From positions 186,001-250,000 of the forward strand of contig JAFABI010000073.1 in NCBI GenBank assembly GCA_023426125.1: DNA of 64,000 nt, given 5' to 3'. Positions 44,144 through 52,943 of this stretch are shown here, piece after piece. Position numbers and translations under genes: made by a program. Origin of the DNA: Bacillota bacterium. Lineage in GTDB: Bacteria; Bacillota; Clostridia; Acetivibrionales; DTU013. Each line of letters begins with the position of its first letter. The first letter of the stretch is position 1. Under the pieces are notes generated by a model. The model was given only the letters and a program-made list of their open reading frames with translations, did no database searches and was not told where the DNA came from.

Positions 44144-44763
44144 TCCGACCTCCGTGCCGCCGTGCATGGGAATTCCCGCCACTCCTCACAAGAATGGTTG
44201 CATTGGTCGATAAAATTCTTCAGCATTGCATGCCCGTACTGTGTAAGCTCCGCTTCCGGATGGAACTGTACCCCTTCAACGGCATAATGCTTGTGGCGGA
44301 TGCCCATGATAACGCCGTCTCCCGTTTCGCTGGTAATTTCCAGGCAGTCCGGCAGTCCTTCCTTTTGAAGCACCAGCGAGTGATACCTGGTTACCATGAG
44401 AGGAGTTGCAATGCCTGCAAACAAGCCTGTCCCATCGTGACTTATCTCGGAGATTTTTCCGTGGACAGGCACTTGCCCCTTCACCGTAGCTGCGCCAAAA
44501 GCTTCTCCGATTGCCTGATGGCCAAGGCATATGCCCAAAACAGGTATTTTTCCCTTGAAATAGTTGATCAGCGCAAGAGAATTGCCTGCCTGTTTGGGCG
44601 TCCTGGGCCCCGGTGAAATGATCAGGCCCTTGTAGCCTCTTTCGCCGGCCTGTTCCGGAGTGATGGCGTCATTCCTGAAAACCTCCACCTGCTGGCCAAG
44701 TTCCTCAAAATACCGGACCAGGTTATATACGAAGGAATCATAATTATCGATCATCAATAGCAA
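44140..44763 (-). CDS. pabA: Aminodeoxychorismate synthase glutaminase component
   Basis: A 207-residue class I glutamine amidotransferase: IDNYDSFVYNL at the N-terminus, nucleophile Cys in GICLGHQAIGEAFG, and the His-Glu pair in VQFHPEAELT. It supplies ammonia to PabB and may also serve anthranilate synthase. The C-terminus runs ~15 residues past the family's usual end. A TTG start follows AGAGGTGACGC. It lies directly between folE and pabB. Confidence 0.95.
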   Translation of the reverse strand: MLLMIDNYDSFVYNLVRYFEELGQQVEVFRNDAITPEQAGERGYKGLIISPGPRTPKQAGNSLALINYFKGKIPVLGICLGHQAIGEAFGAATVKGQVPVHGKISEISHDGTGLFAGIATPLMVTRYHSLVLQKEGLPDCLEITSETGDGVIMGIRHKHYAVEGVQFHPEAELTQYGHAMLKNFIDQCNHSCEEWREFPCTAARRSE

Positions 44764-44793
44764 AGCGTCACCTCTCCATGTCCATGCCTGTAC

Positions 44794-45369
44794 CTATGAT
44801 CTTTGATGGCCGGATATAAGTGCTAAAGCTTCCGCTCTGGTTTTTGCGTCCGATTTCATGCTTCCCCTTAAGGCCGAGGTTACGGTTCTCGCTCCCGGCT
44901 TGCGTATTCCACGCATGGTCATGCAAAGGTGCTCAGCCTCGATGACAACCGCAACGCCTAATGGGTTCACGGTTCTTACAATGATGTCCGCGATTTCGCT
45001 GCACAGTCTCTCCTGCAGCTGCGGCTTTTTAGAAATTGTGTCCACCAGCCTGGCTATTTTGCTAAGCCCGAGGATTTCTCCATTCCTGGGAAGGTATACC
45101 ACATGGGCAACGCCGATGAACGGCAGCAAATGATGCTCACACATGGAGTACATTGGAATGTCCTTGACCATTACCATTCCGTCATTATAGTCTTCATGGA
45201 ATATTTTGATATCGTCTGTCGGATCCCTGTGGAGGCCGTCGAAGATCTCCGCATACATGCTGGCAACTCTGTCCGGCGTCTCGCGCAAGCCTTCCCTGTC
45301 AGGGTCGTCGCCAATTGCAGATAAAATTTCTCTTATTGCTTTTCTGATTCTCTCATGATCTACGCTCAT
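44794..45369 (-). CDS. folE: GTP cyclohydrolase I
   Basis: A 191-residue enzyme converting GTP to 7,8-dihydroneopterin triphosphate, the first folate step. Zinc ligands are in SMCEHHLLPF and the later CMTMRG; the substrate motif is VVIEAEHLC. The N-terminal helix MSVDHERIRKAIREIL and an AAAAGGGG site fix the start; the upstream extension is not protein-like. First gene of the folate operon. I looked for a tetrahydrofolate riboswitch in its leader and saw none. Confidence 0.96.
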   Translation of the reverse strand: MSVDHERIRKAIREILSAIGDDPDREGLRETPDRVASMYAEIFDGLHRDPTDDIKIFHEDYNDGMVMVKDIPMYSMCEHHLLPFIGVAHVVYLPRNGEILGLSKIARLVDTISKKPQLQERLCSEIADIIVRTVNPLGVAVVIEAEHLCMTMRGIRKPGARTVTSALRGSMKSDAKTRAEALALISGHQRS

Positions 45370-45779
45370 AGTATCCCCTTTTGTTGTCCTTGTGTTATTA
45401 TATGGCCTTTTCCTATTATTCGGTTTATTGCTGCAGATAAACATTTTATTTATCCTTCAACCTGGAAGGCATATAAATACGGTAAAGTAATGTTTGTTTT
45501 GCTGCAGCAGTAATGACGAGAAATATTTGAAACCGTTGAAATGCTTCACAAAAAGAAATATCTTATGTGTATCAGCGGAATGCGATAAGTGCACCGCAAA
45601 CATTCCCCATGTTTTTCGTCCGTAGGCAACTTCCCGTCCTGCCGGCACTTGACGCGCAAATATCTACTCTGTCATTCTGAAATTTTATGGGAACATTATA
45701 TATCACCATAATGTGAATGTATAGGAAAATTCGATGAAATCGTGTATTTTTTTAATTTACTGTTACTATTCATGTACAA
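45370..45779. other. Non-coding region upstream of folE
   Basis: About 410 bases without a convincing gene. It must contain the folate operon promoter. A stretch at ~45531-45555 (TTGAAACCGTTGAAATGCTTCA) resembles one at ~55009-55032 upstream of cotJA. No riboswitch or terminator was recognised. Confidence 0.5.
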
Positions 45780-45890
45780 GGGGCTGTCAAAAAAAGCGGG
45801 TTGCCAATGGGCAACCCCTGCAAATTCAGCTGGCACATACAAATACCACTGCTGTGTAGAGGCACGCATTGCACGTCCGCATATTTCATG
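45780..45890. mobile_element. MITE-like element with GGGGCTGTC end, copy 2 (right end decayed)
   Basis: Begins GGGGCTGTCAAAAAAAGCGG and continues with GGGCAACCCCTGCAAATTC as in copy 1, then carries GTGTAGAGGCACGCATTGCACGTCCGCATATTT. The expected inverse end is not present, so this copy looks truncated. It lies just beyond the 3' end of a truncated hydrolase. Confidence 0.65.
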
Positions 45891-45925
45891 CCGCAATAGT
45901 AAGATATATAGCTCCTTGCAGCCTT

Positions 45926-46617
45926 CTACCACGTCCCGTCTGAGGTGAACCTACCTTCCCCCTTCAAATAGCAGTCAAAAAATTCAAGGCAGGCCTTGTT
46001 GATTGTTCTAAGGCAAGCTTCGGTATCGGCCGTTGATTTGCGCCCGTTGAATGTGCGTGTCAGAAAGGGGCTTGTCAGCGCCAGATCCGTCAGGGTAAAA
46101 TGCCCGGCGCCGCTGATGTGGATATTGAATGCCGTTGCACCGGCACCGGAAAGCAAAGCATAATTTTCCGCATATTGCGGCCATTGGGCGAGGTGGCTCC
46201 ATGAGCTGTCGGAATATACATTAAGCACAGGCACAGGATAAATATTTTTTTCGTAAACGAACTCGCCGTCCTCAACGCCCTTGATATCACATAAGAATGG
46301 GGATTCGAGCGCAACAACCGCGCCGGTGTCCTTCCTCATCCTACCTATGCCTAGTGCTGCCGAACCGCCTAAGGAATGTCCCATAACGCCGATCCTTGTT
46401 CCGTCCACAAGTTTGTATACCGTATCCGCATTATTGCTTTCTGCTTTTGCAAGGATTTCATCGATTACAAAATTTATGTCGCCGGTGCGTATTTTCATCC
46501 ACTTTTGATAATATTCATAACTTTGCTGCCTGTCGGATTTTGCATCCTCGACAGTGCATTCCTTCATACTTTTCACTAAGTCAATATGGATAGAAAGCAC
46601 CCGGCATCTATTGTATC
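45926..46617 (-). pseudogene. Alpha/beta-hydrolase (PAF-acetylhydrolase/dienelactone type), 5'-truncated
   Basis: About 224 residues of a lipase-like alpha/beta-hydrolase: nucleophile elbow GVMGHSLGGSAA, the later ALESPFL strand, and the catalytic His in ISGAGHFTLTDL. The strand normally found ~150 residues before the elbow is missing. The frame is closed by a stop just upstream (a GTG would be the only start), so the N-terminal third is lost. The fragment is boxed in by two MITE-like elements, which fits deletion by repeat activity. An unusually short active protein is less likely. Confidence 0.72.
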
Positions 46618-46692
46618 ATAATTGTGACTAACGGCAATGCCTTTGCTCATTTTCCGGGAAAGTATGTTTTTTTTGAGAAAGCGATAAACGTA

Positions 46693-46806
46693 AAGAGCTA
46701 TCTCAAAAAGCAGCTTGCCCAATGGAAAGCTCTGCAATCCCGGCACATGCTGGTATCCCGCCAGTGCAGAGCGCCCATTACGCGTCCGTGTACTCTGAGG
46801 CAGCTC
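46693..46806. mobile_element. MITE-like element, copy 3 (diverged)
   Basis: The left end AGAGCTATCTCAAAAAGC is the near inverse of the right end CTGAGGCAGCTCC. The inside matches copies 1 and 2 (TTGCCCAATGG, CTGCAATCC, CAGAGCGCCCATTACGCGTCCG). It lies between the truncated hydrolase and the UMF1-type transporter. Confidence 0.65.
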
Positions 46807-46834
46807 CTTTCTCTTTTATGGATGCATGGATGCT

Positions 46835-48094
46835 TTAGCGTTTTAGTATGCTCGCCAAACCAACTTGCTTTATGGTCCCTCTGGAGACATGATAACGGAA
46901 GGCAAAAAAACCAAGCAGGAACATGATGGCGATTCCCAGCACGCCAAAGCGCGAATGTCCGGTTATCTGGGTTATAACGCTCATCAGGAGCGTACCGGCA
47001 AAGGCTGCTCCCTTCCCGAATATATCGAATATCCCAAAAAACTCGTTAGAATTTTCCTTGGGGATAATGCGGGAAAAATAGGAGCGGGATAGCGCCTGTA
47101 TCCCTCCCTGAAAAACGGCGACACAAACGGCAAGGAGCCAGAACTCCCAGGCTTGATCCAATTGAAGGGCGAACAGTGTGATTGCTATATATCCGATAAT
47201 GGAGATGGAAATCAATTTTGTTGTTTCTATCCTTTTCGTCAAGCGACCAAAGAGTATGGCGCAGGGAAAGGCCACCACCTGGGTAAGCAGCAGCGCCATC
47301 AGCAGGTTGTTGTCGGAAATGCCTACATCTTTTCCATAAGAGGTCGCCATCTCAATAATGGTATATACGCCGTCGATATAGAGAAAGAAAGCAATTAAGA
47401 AAGTGAGTATGCTTTTGTGTTCCTTAAAGTGAGTAATGGTGTGCCATAAGCGGGACAAGCTTTCACGGATGGGACGCCCTCCGCTATCGATGGCATAGAC
47501 CTGACGGTATCTTCGCAGAAGCGGAATGGTACAAAGAACCCACCATAGGGAGGTAATGACAAAGGTCAGCATGGTAGCCGTTGCTGCGCCCAATCCTGTT
47601 GCGTCGGCGGTGAGGACCAGTCCCAAACAGGCTACAAACGGAATGCAGCTGCCGATGTAACCCCATGCATAGCCATGAGAGCTTATACGGTCCACGCGGT
47701 CCTCTCCGGTGACATCAGGAAGCATTGCATCATAAAAAATCAGGCTTCCGGAAAACCCTGATTTTGCTATAATAAATATCCCGAGGAAGACAAGCCAGCC
47801 AACCGGCAGCGAGAGCGCCAGACAGCCTGCAGCACCCACGGCCATAAACATGGAAAACAGCGGCTTTTTATATCCGCGCAAATCACCTACAGCGCCAAGG
47901 ATCGGGCCAAGTATAGCTACAATAACCGTCGAGATGCTGACGGCATATCCCCAATAAGCGGTGGATGCAGCATCACTGACGCCATCTGCCGACGCAAGAT
48001 TTTTAAAACAGATTGGTATGATGGTAGACACCAGCAGCATAAACGCCGAATTGCCCACATCATAAAGTATCCAATTTTTCTCCAGCTTGTTCAT
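46835..48094 (-). CDS. UMF1/Atg22-type MFS transporter
   Basis: A 419-residue protein with about 11-12 membrane helices, starting LEKNWILYDVGNSAF, the signature of the UMF1 subfamily. GAVGDLRGYKKP is the MFS loop-2 motif, and LSRSYFSRIIPKENSNEFFGIFDIFGK is family-specific. Substrates of bacterial UMF1 proteins are not known. Its start overlaps the end of the PF00882-type gene by 35 bases, with GGAGGCGAAGC as ribosome site, so the two are translated together. Confidence 0.92.
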   Translation of the reverse strand: MNKLEKNWILYDVGNSAFMLLVSTIIPICFKNLASADGVSDAASTAYWGYAVSISTVIVAILGPILGAVGDLRGYKKPLFSMFMAVGAAGCLALSLPVGWLVFLGIFIIAKSGFSGSLIFYDAMLPDVTGEDRVDRISSHGYAWGYIGSCIPFVACLGLVLTADATGLGAATATMLTFVITSLWWVLCTIPLLRRYRQVYAIDSGGRPIRESLSRLWHTITHFKEHKSILTFLIAFFLYIDGVYTIIEMATSYGKDVGISDNNLLMALLLTQVVAFPCAILFGRLTKRIETTKLISISIIGYIAITLFALQLDQAWEFWLLAVCVAVFQGGIQALSRSYFSRIIPKENSNEFFGIFDIFGKGAAFAGTLLMSVITQITGHSRFGVLGIAIMFLLGFFAFRYHVSRGTIKQVGLASILKR

Positions 48095-48860
48095 CGTAAG
48101 CTTCGCCTCCTTTATAATTCATTTCAAAACCTTCCGGCTGTTGCAGCCCCGTACCCATAGCCTTACAGGCCCGGCGAATCCTTTCCGGGCATACGTCAAG
48201 CGCTTTGAAATAAAGTGTGTCCAGGCGCGACGCGTGCTCTTGCTGTTCCTGTGATATGACATCGGGAAGAGACATTGGGGAAAACACACCGCGTTTTCCT
48301 GCAACGGTTTCACAAAGCTGAAGAAGGCCTTTATGGTCCAGGAGCCAGGAATAGAACCGCGCGGCTTTCACGCATTTCCTGATTGTCTCTGCACTTATGC
48401 CGGGCCAAAGCTCGGCCATTGCGTTAAAATCCGGCTTATAGCCGTACACAAGAAGACACCTTGCTTTTGCGAATCCATACTGCGCCAGGATATGCCTGTC
48501 ATAGGCAGCCTCCATCCGCAGATGGTCGGAAAGCTCCCGGCTGTGCCCGTAAACATACGGATGACAGCATGCGTCCAGTGTATAGTGGCAGATCAAACCC
48601 ATCAAATAGGACAAGGCGGCATTTTCACGTACCTTCGCCAGGATCGGGGCGAACATCCGGATGGCCGGCTGCTCGTGGCACACAATGCCGTAATCCGCGA
48701 TATCGGTTTTGCGGTAAGGCTTGTAAAAGAAAAATATATCGGGCCCCTGCAGCCCTACATTGTATTCCTGTCTGTAAGCAAATATGCATGACTTTAAATG
48801 CGTGTCAAGCCGCTCTAGAACATCCTGGCCAAATTTATAGTGCGCCACACAATCCGGCAT
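48060..48860 (-). CDS. PF00882-type (zinc-dependent phospholipase C-like) protein
   Basis: A 266-residue protein with the pattern of PF00882: an early HYKFGQDVL, GLQGPDIFFFY, and the His-rich core YLMGLICHYTLDACCHPYVYG. The His and Asp residues would bind zinc. There is no signal peptide, unlike secreted phospholipase C, so a cytoplasmic hydrolase of unknown substrate is likely. The start is ATG 48860 after GGTGGA; an ATG 21 bases upstream is possible. It is coupled to the UMF1 transporter. A second family member lies at 52944-53585. Confidence 0.8.
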   Translation of the reverse strand: MPDCVAHYKFGQDVLERLDTHLKSCIFAYRQEYNVGLQGPDIFFFYKPYRKTDIADYGIVCHEQPAIRMFAPILAKVRENAALSYLMGLICHYTLDACCHPYVYGHSRELSDHLRMEAAYDRHILAQYGFAKARCLLVYGYKPDFNAMAELWPGISAETIRKCVKAARFYSWLLDHKGLLQLCETVAGKRGVFSPMSLPDVISQEQQEHASRLDTLYFKALDVCPERIRRACKAMGTGLQQPEGFEMNYKGGEAYDEQAGEKLDTL

Positions 48861-49179
48861 GTGTCCACCGCTTTCTGCCATCGTATTCAAGTCCCCGGAT
48901 GGGTAGACCTGCTTTTGGCAATCAATGCTGCACATTAATTTAAAGCATAACAAAAATGTTTTGCGGTAGTATTATAACGTATGAACGATAAATCCGGGTT
49001 GGGCTCAGGTAAATTATGCGTAAAATTTAAGCTCCACCGCAGTCCGTCCTCGCCGGAAAACGTCGTGCAGTCCACATTCACCCGGCTGTGGAGCCTTTTG
49101 CCGTAAATTTTGTCTCCCATGATTCGCCTGTTAGGAGCAAAGCCCCTGTTACCCCATCAACATTGAACAATGTTTCTAT
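48861..49179. other. Spacer upstream of the PF00882/UMF1 pair and the blaI-type gene
   Basis: About 320 bases without a gene I can support. A 61-codon minus-strand frame at 48935-49120 is present but has no ribosome site or recognisable domain. A TATAAT-like box is seen on the minus strand near 48972-48977, without a matching -35. Confidence 0.45.
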
Positions 49180-49208
49180 TGACAAACCGGTCTATATAAT
49201 ATAGACTA
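49180..49208 (+). promoter_or_regulatory. Promoter of the BlaI/M56 operon
   Basis: TTGACA, then TAGACT after 17 bp. The -10 region lies inside the first dyad operator, so repressor binding would block RNA polymerase. Confidence 0.6.
49191..49207. promoter_or_regulatory. BlaI-type operator, dyad 1
   Basis: GTCTATATAATATAGAC, a perfect 17-bp palindrome around a central A, overlapping the -10. Confidence 0.75.
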
Positions 49209-49218
49209 ACATTACAGG

Positions 49219-49235
49219 TCTATACTATATAGACT
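49219..49235. promoter_or_regulatory. BlaI-type operator, dyad 2
   Basis: GTCTATACTATATAGAC, the same palindrome with one mismatch, 28 bases further on and just before the ribosome site. Two dyads in tandem are usual for BlaI/MecI autoregulation, but the sequence differs from the TACA-TGTA bla/mec operator. Confidence 0.75.
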
Positions 49236-49249
49236 CAGGAGGATTTACA

Positions 49250-49609
49250 ATGAAGGAATATAAATTATCACAGAGCGAAACGAGATTTGCAGAAATAATT
49301 TGGCAGCATGAGCCGATCGGCTCTGGCGAATTGGTTAAGCTGTGTGAAAAAGAAATGGAGTGGAAAAAGTCCACTACTTATACGGTTCTAAAGAATCTAT
49401 GTGAAAAGGGTATCTTTCAAAATCAAAATGCAGTTGTTGCCTCACTGATAAAAAAAGACGATTTTTATGCCAAACAAAGCAGGCGTTTCGTAGAGGATAC
49501 CTTCGGAGGTTCACTTCCTAAATTTCTGACAGCCTTTATCGGCGGCAAAAAACTAAGCGACCGTCAAGCCGAGGAACTCAAAAAGCTGATCGACGAGAAC
49601 AGAGGTTAA
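49250..49609 (+). CDS. BlaI/MecI/CopY-family repressor
   Basis: A 119-residue winged-helix repressor. LSQSETRFAEIIWQHEPIGSGELVKLCEKEMEWKKSTTYTVLKNLCEKG covers the DNA-binding domain; the helical C-terminus would dimerise. It is read behind two dyad operators that it probably binds, and its stop codon overlaps the start of an M56 sensor protease gene (TAATG), the standard pair. A GGAGG site precedes it. The regulated target beyond the pair itself is not visible. Confidence 0.92.
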   Translation: MKEYKLSQSETRFAEIIWQHEPIGSGELVKLCEKEMEWKKSTTYTVLKNLCEKGIFQNQNAVVASLIKKDDFYAKQSRRFVEDTFGGSLPKFLTAFIGGKKLSDRQAEELKKLIDENRG

Positions 49610-51300
49610 TGCTTATGTGGTGCTATACGTTGTTTCCTATAATTCTGAATATGAGTCTTACCGCGGGGATTGTTATCGTTCTTGTGCTGCTTGCCCGTCT
49701 GCTGTTGAAAAAAGCGCCAAAAGTATTTTCCTATGTGCTGTGGGCGGTTGTATTATTTCGGCTTCTCTGCCCCATATCGTTTTCCTCGGGCTTTTCACTG
49801 TTGGGCATTTTTAATTCACCAACCGCAACAAACGGCAGCATCGCCTATATCCCCACCGATATCGTTCATACGGCAAACCCACAGGTGGATTTTCCGCTTC
49901 CGGGTATCAGCCAAATCATCAATGAAATCCTTCCGCAGAATGATGAGCAAACAGTTGCCGATCCGCTGGAAGCACCGATGTCGATTGTTACGTTCCTGTG
50001 GCTTTTCGGCATCGCGGCGATACTGATTTACAGTATCGTTTCAGTACTGATTTTGAAAAAGCACCTGAAAAGCGCGAAACATATTGAGCGGAACATCTAC
50101 GAGACAGACAATCTGAAAACGCCCTTCGTATTTGGCATATTTAGGCCGGAAATTTTTATTCCCGCTGAACTGGCGGTAGAGGAAAAAAGCTATATTATCC
50201 GGCATGAACAGACGCATATCCGCAGGCTTGACCATATCATAAAGCCTTTTGCCTTTTTGGTTCTGAGCATCCATTGGTTCAATCCTCTGGCCTGGGTTGC
50301 TTTTGTTCTGATGAGTACAGATATGGAGCTTTCCTGCGACGAAAGAGTGATAAAGGAAATGGGTGGTGAAATCAAAAAAGCCTATTCCTCATCACTTCTA
50401 TCTCTGGCGACGGGAAAACGCATCCTGAACGGCAGTCCCCTTGCCTTCGGTGAGGGAAATGTGAAGGGCAGAATTAAAAACGTTTTGAACTATAAAAAAC
50501 CTGCGTTTTGGATTATTGCAGTTGCAGTCCTTTCCGTAATAACGCTAAGCATCGGATTAGTAACAAACCCTGAAAGTGATATGCTAACGCAAAATCAGGC
50601 AGAAGAAATTGCAAGAGGCGTATACCCATCGGCAATCAGTATAACGGCCGGTAATGAACAAAAAATACATGGTACCTTTAAATGCTATACATTTGAAGTA
50701 CAACTGCCCGAAAACAATACAAAAGAGATCCTTGCCATAGCGAAAAAAACAGGTGGTGTTTTCACATATAACCAGAATGATGGCAGATGGGATGTTTATA
50801 CGGGTGTGATTGAAAAAGCTCCGATTACATCCGGACCACTTACTATCAATACTACCGTAACAGACCCTATACAAATCGGGAGAATTGCCTTTTCAGTTGA
50901 ATATATGGGTGCTATGACAAGTAAACGAACACCAGTGGAAGATCGCATTGCCTCTTTTCATCTAAATGACATTTCACTTCTAGCGGGTGACATTAATGAG
51001 TTCTGCGTTTCCCTGAATTATGATTTTACGACCGATAACGACAGCTATCTGAATCCCGCGCGCGGCGCAAAGGGCAAGGGTACATGGCCGGACAATTACA
51101 TGGAGATCAGGATAAAGCGCATTGAGAGAAATAAATATGAAATTATCAGTATTGGCACGGGTGGCGGCGGACAGGGCCTCACACCCTATACAGCACAGCA
51201 GACGTCACTCGAACCGATTACAGTCACGTGGTCACCCGAGCAGAGTATTGATGCTGTTGGAATGGCAGAATTGGATTATGCCTCGTACGTGGCGATATGA
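49609..51300 (+). CDS. M56-family (BlaR1/MecR1-like) sensor metalloprotease with novel C-terminal domain
   Basis: A 563-residue protein: four N-terminal membrane helices (~1-165), a zinc protease motif RHEQTHIRRLDHI near residue 203, followed by SCDERV, and a final helix (~300-320, FWIIAVAVLSVITLSIGLV). The external C-terminus (~320-563) is not a penicillin-binding domain and I do not recognise it; it contains a repeat-like SITAGNEQKIHG segment and ends ITVTWSPEQSIDA. When a signal binds outside, such proteases cut the partner BlaI repressor. The signal is unknown here, and no resistance gene follows. Confidence 0.88.
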   Translation: MLMWCYTLFPIILNMSLTAGIVIVLVLLARLLLKKAPKVFSYVLWAVVLFRLLCPISFSSGFSLLGIFNSPTATNGSIAYIPTDIVHTANPQVDFPLPGISQIINEILPQNDEQTVADPLEAPMSIVTFLWLFGIAAILIYSIVSVLILKKHLKSAKHIERNIYETDNLKTPFVFGIFRPEIFIPAELAVEEKSYIIRHEQTHIRRLDHIIKPFAFLVLSIHWFNPLAWVAFVLMSTDMELSCDERVIKEMGGEIKKAYSSSLLSLATGKRILNGSPLAFGEGNVKGRIKNVLNYKKPAFWIIAVAVLSVITLSIGLVTNPESDMLTQNQAEEIARGVYPSAISITAGNEQKIHGTFKCYTFEVQLPENNTKEILAIAKKTGGVFTYNQNDGRWDVYTGVIEKAPITSGPLTINTTVTDPIQIGRIAFSVEYMGAMTSKRTPVEDRIASFHLNDISLLAGDINEFCVSLNYDFTTDNDSYLNPARGAKGKGTWPDNYMEIRIKRIERNKYEIISIGTGGGGQGLTPYTAQQTSLEPITVTWSPEQSIDAVGMAELDYASYVAI

Positions 51301-51377
51301 TATATAATGAGCATGAAGCCGATAGCTACTGATTTTCTCTGCTTCTATGTTCATATCGTGCTCCTATCGTTCATCTT

Positions 51378-51758
51378 CTAACAATCAACCGAACTCAATG
51401 CCTTTGTTAATAATGGCGAGGCTATATATAGTGCTTTGAGATTATCTTTGAGCATCGCATACTGCCAAGTGCCCTGTGCTAATTTTTGCCGGGCTTTTTC
51501 ACTTTTGCTAATCAGCGAAGCTATTGGTGCAAGCGCTTTTTCCAGGTCCTCTTTCGTATATATGTCCGATATATCTTGCTCGGCTAATTCTTTTTTTATC
51601 AATGACGAGGCGATATAAAGCGCTTTAATCCTGTTCTTTTGCAACGTGTGCTGGGAAATGCCCTGCGTAAACTTTTTTTGCGCTTTCTCACTCCGGTCAA
51701 TCATTGAAGCTATGGCTCGGAGTGCTTCCTCCATATCTTTTTTCGTGAAATTGTCCAT
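51378..51758 (-). CDS. Hypothetical protein built of two ~60-residue repeats
   Basis: A 126-residue helical, soluble protein whose halves align: FTKKDMEEALRAIASMIDRSEKAQKKF with YTKEDLEKALAPIASLISKSEKARQKL, then RIKALYIASSLIKKEL with NLKALYIASPLLTKAL. It is clearly an internal duplication. No known domain is recognised. The start has a GGAG site. The gene is AT-rich like its neighbours and lies in the accessory stretch. Confidence 0.75.
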   Translation of the reverse strand: MDNFTKKDMEEALRAIASMIDRSEKAQKKFTQGISQHTLQKNRIKALYIASSLIKKELAEQDISDIYTKEDLEKALAPIASLISKSEKARQKLAQGTWQYAMLKDNLKALYIASPLLTKALSSVDC

Positions 51759-51961
51759 AAACTCAAACTCCATAACTTAAGTTGACTTTTTATCCCATAA
51801 ACTAATTATATACCGATAAAAGCAAGAGGACAAGCATAACTGCCCGTTCTCTTTGCTTCGTTCCAGATATAGCACAAATTTGCTAATCCTCTAAGGCTAT
51901 TACCGTTAAGATACTCTCTGTAAATCAATCAATGCCGGGTCGCATTATGTAGCTTTAGAAT

Positions 51962-52758
51962 TTAAGGTTTTTTCGCCATGCACAAAATAATAGTATCAGA
52001 AAGAGTAAATTCACCGCCGCAACGGTCAATTATATCGGCAATTTCTCTCAAGAACGGTATCCTGATGTCATCGGGTATTGCCTTATGGTCTGAATATGTG
52101 CTGATAAGTGTAGCATAATCTTCTGCATTAAATGTTCTTGCGCTATAGTAAAGTTTATCATTCACATCAACAAAGCCATATTGTTTTAACGTACTAGACC
52201 TATTCAGACGTTTTTCCTCAGCTTGCTGCCGCCTTAATTGCAGGCTTGGCAAAGGCTTATTTTCTCTGAAAAATTGACTATGCTTCCTGTAGACTTTTTG
52301 AAACTCCTCATGTATGTGTGTATGTTCTTCAGCAGGAGCAGGTTGGTTTGAAAACCATGAAAATACGCCCCCGCTTTTCAATAATCCATATACTTTCGGA
52401 AGCCCTGTTTCTTGCGGTATCCAATGGAAAGCTGATGCGGAATAAATTAAGTCATAAGCATCTTTATTGAGTGGAACACTTTCAAAATCCTGATTGATTA
52501 CTTCAAAACTCTTAAATTCCGCAAACTTCTCCCTTGAAAATTGTGCTAATTTATCACCTATTTCAATGGCAGTTACTTTACACCCGGTTCTTAAAAAGGC
52601 AATGTTGCCTGACCTGTGCCAATTCCTATTTCAAGTGCTCTTTTATTTCTGTCAAGACTTGAAAACCGAATTACGTCGTCAAACAGCTCGTTTGTATATG
52701 TTGGACGAAATCTGTCATAGGTTGGAGCATCCATATTGAATGTTAAGCGTAAATCCAT
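51962..52758 (-). pseudogene. Class I SAM-dependent methyltransferase with a frameshift
   Basis: From ATG 52758 the frame reads a methyltransferase start (TYDRFRPTY, then the SAM motif ALEIGIGTGQATLPF) and hits a stop in CCTTTTTAAGA near 52590. One extra T restores the frame into LRTGCKVTAIEIGDKL, then ASAFHWIPQETGL, KSGGVFSWF and a normal C-terminus, ~265 residues in all. The gene therefore has a one-base loss in a T run: a real pseudogene, a slippage site, or a sequencing error. AT-rich; substrate unknown. Confidence 0.82.
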
Positions 52759-52943
52759 TATTATACCCCCATTAAAAATAATGCTTGCTTCTTTATTTTT
52801 GCTCTGAAACCCATTATAGCCTTAATTTGTATGTGTTTGTCAAATTATATCACACTTATTCGCATGAAAACAGACATAGCTTCCCCTCTGCGGGAAATTA
52901 TGTCTGTTTTGAAAGTTAGGTGAATATAGATAACGTCAATTGC

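Noticed and set aside
45370..45460. A tetrahydrofolate riboswitch before folE
   Set aside because: The conserved core pieces were looked for and not found.
48935..49120. A 61-codon minus-strand frame upstream of the PF00882 gene
   Set aside because: No ribosome site and no known motif; could be a remnant, but nothing supports a gene.
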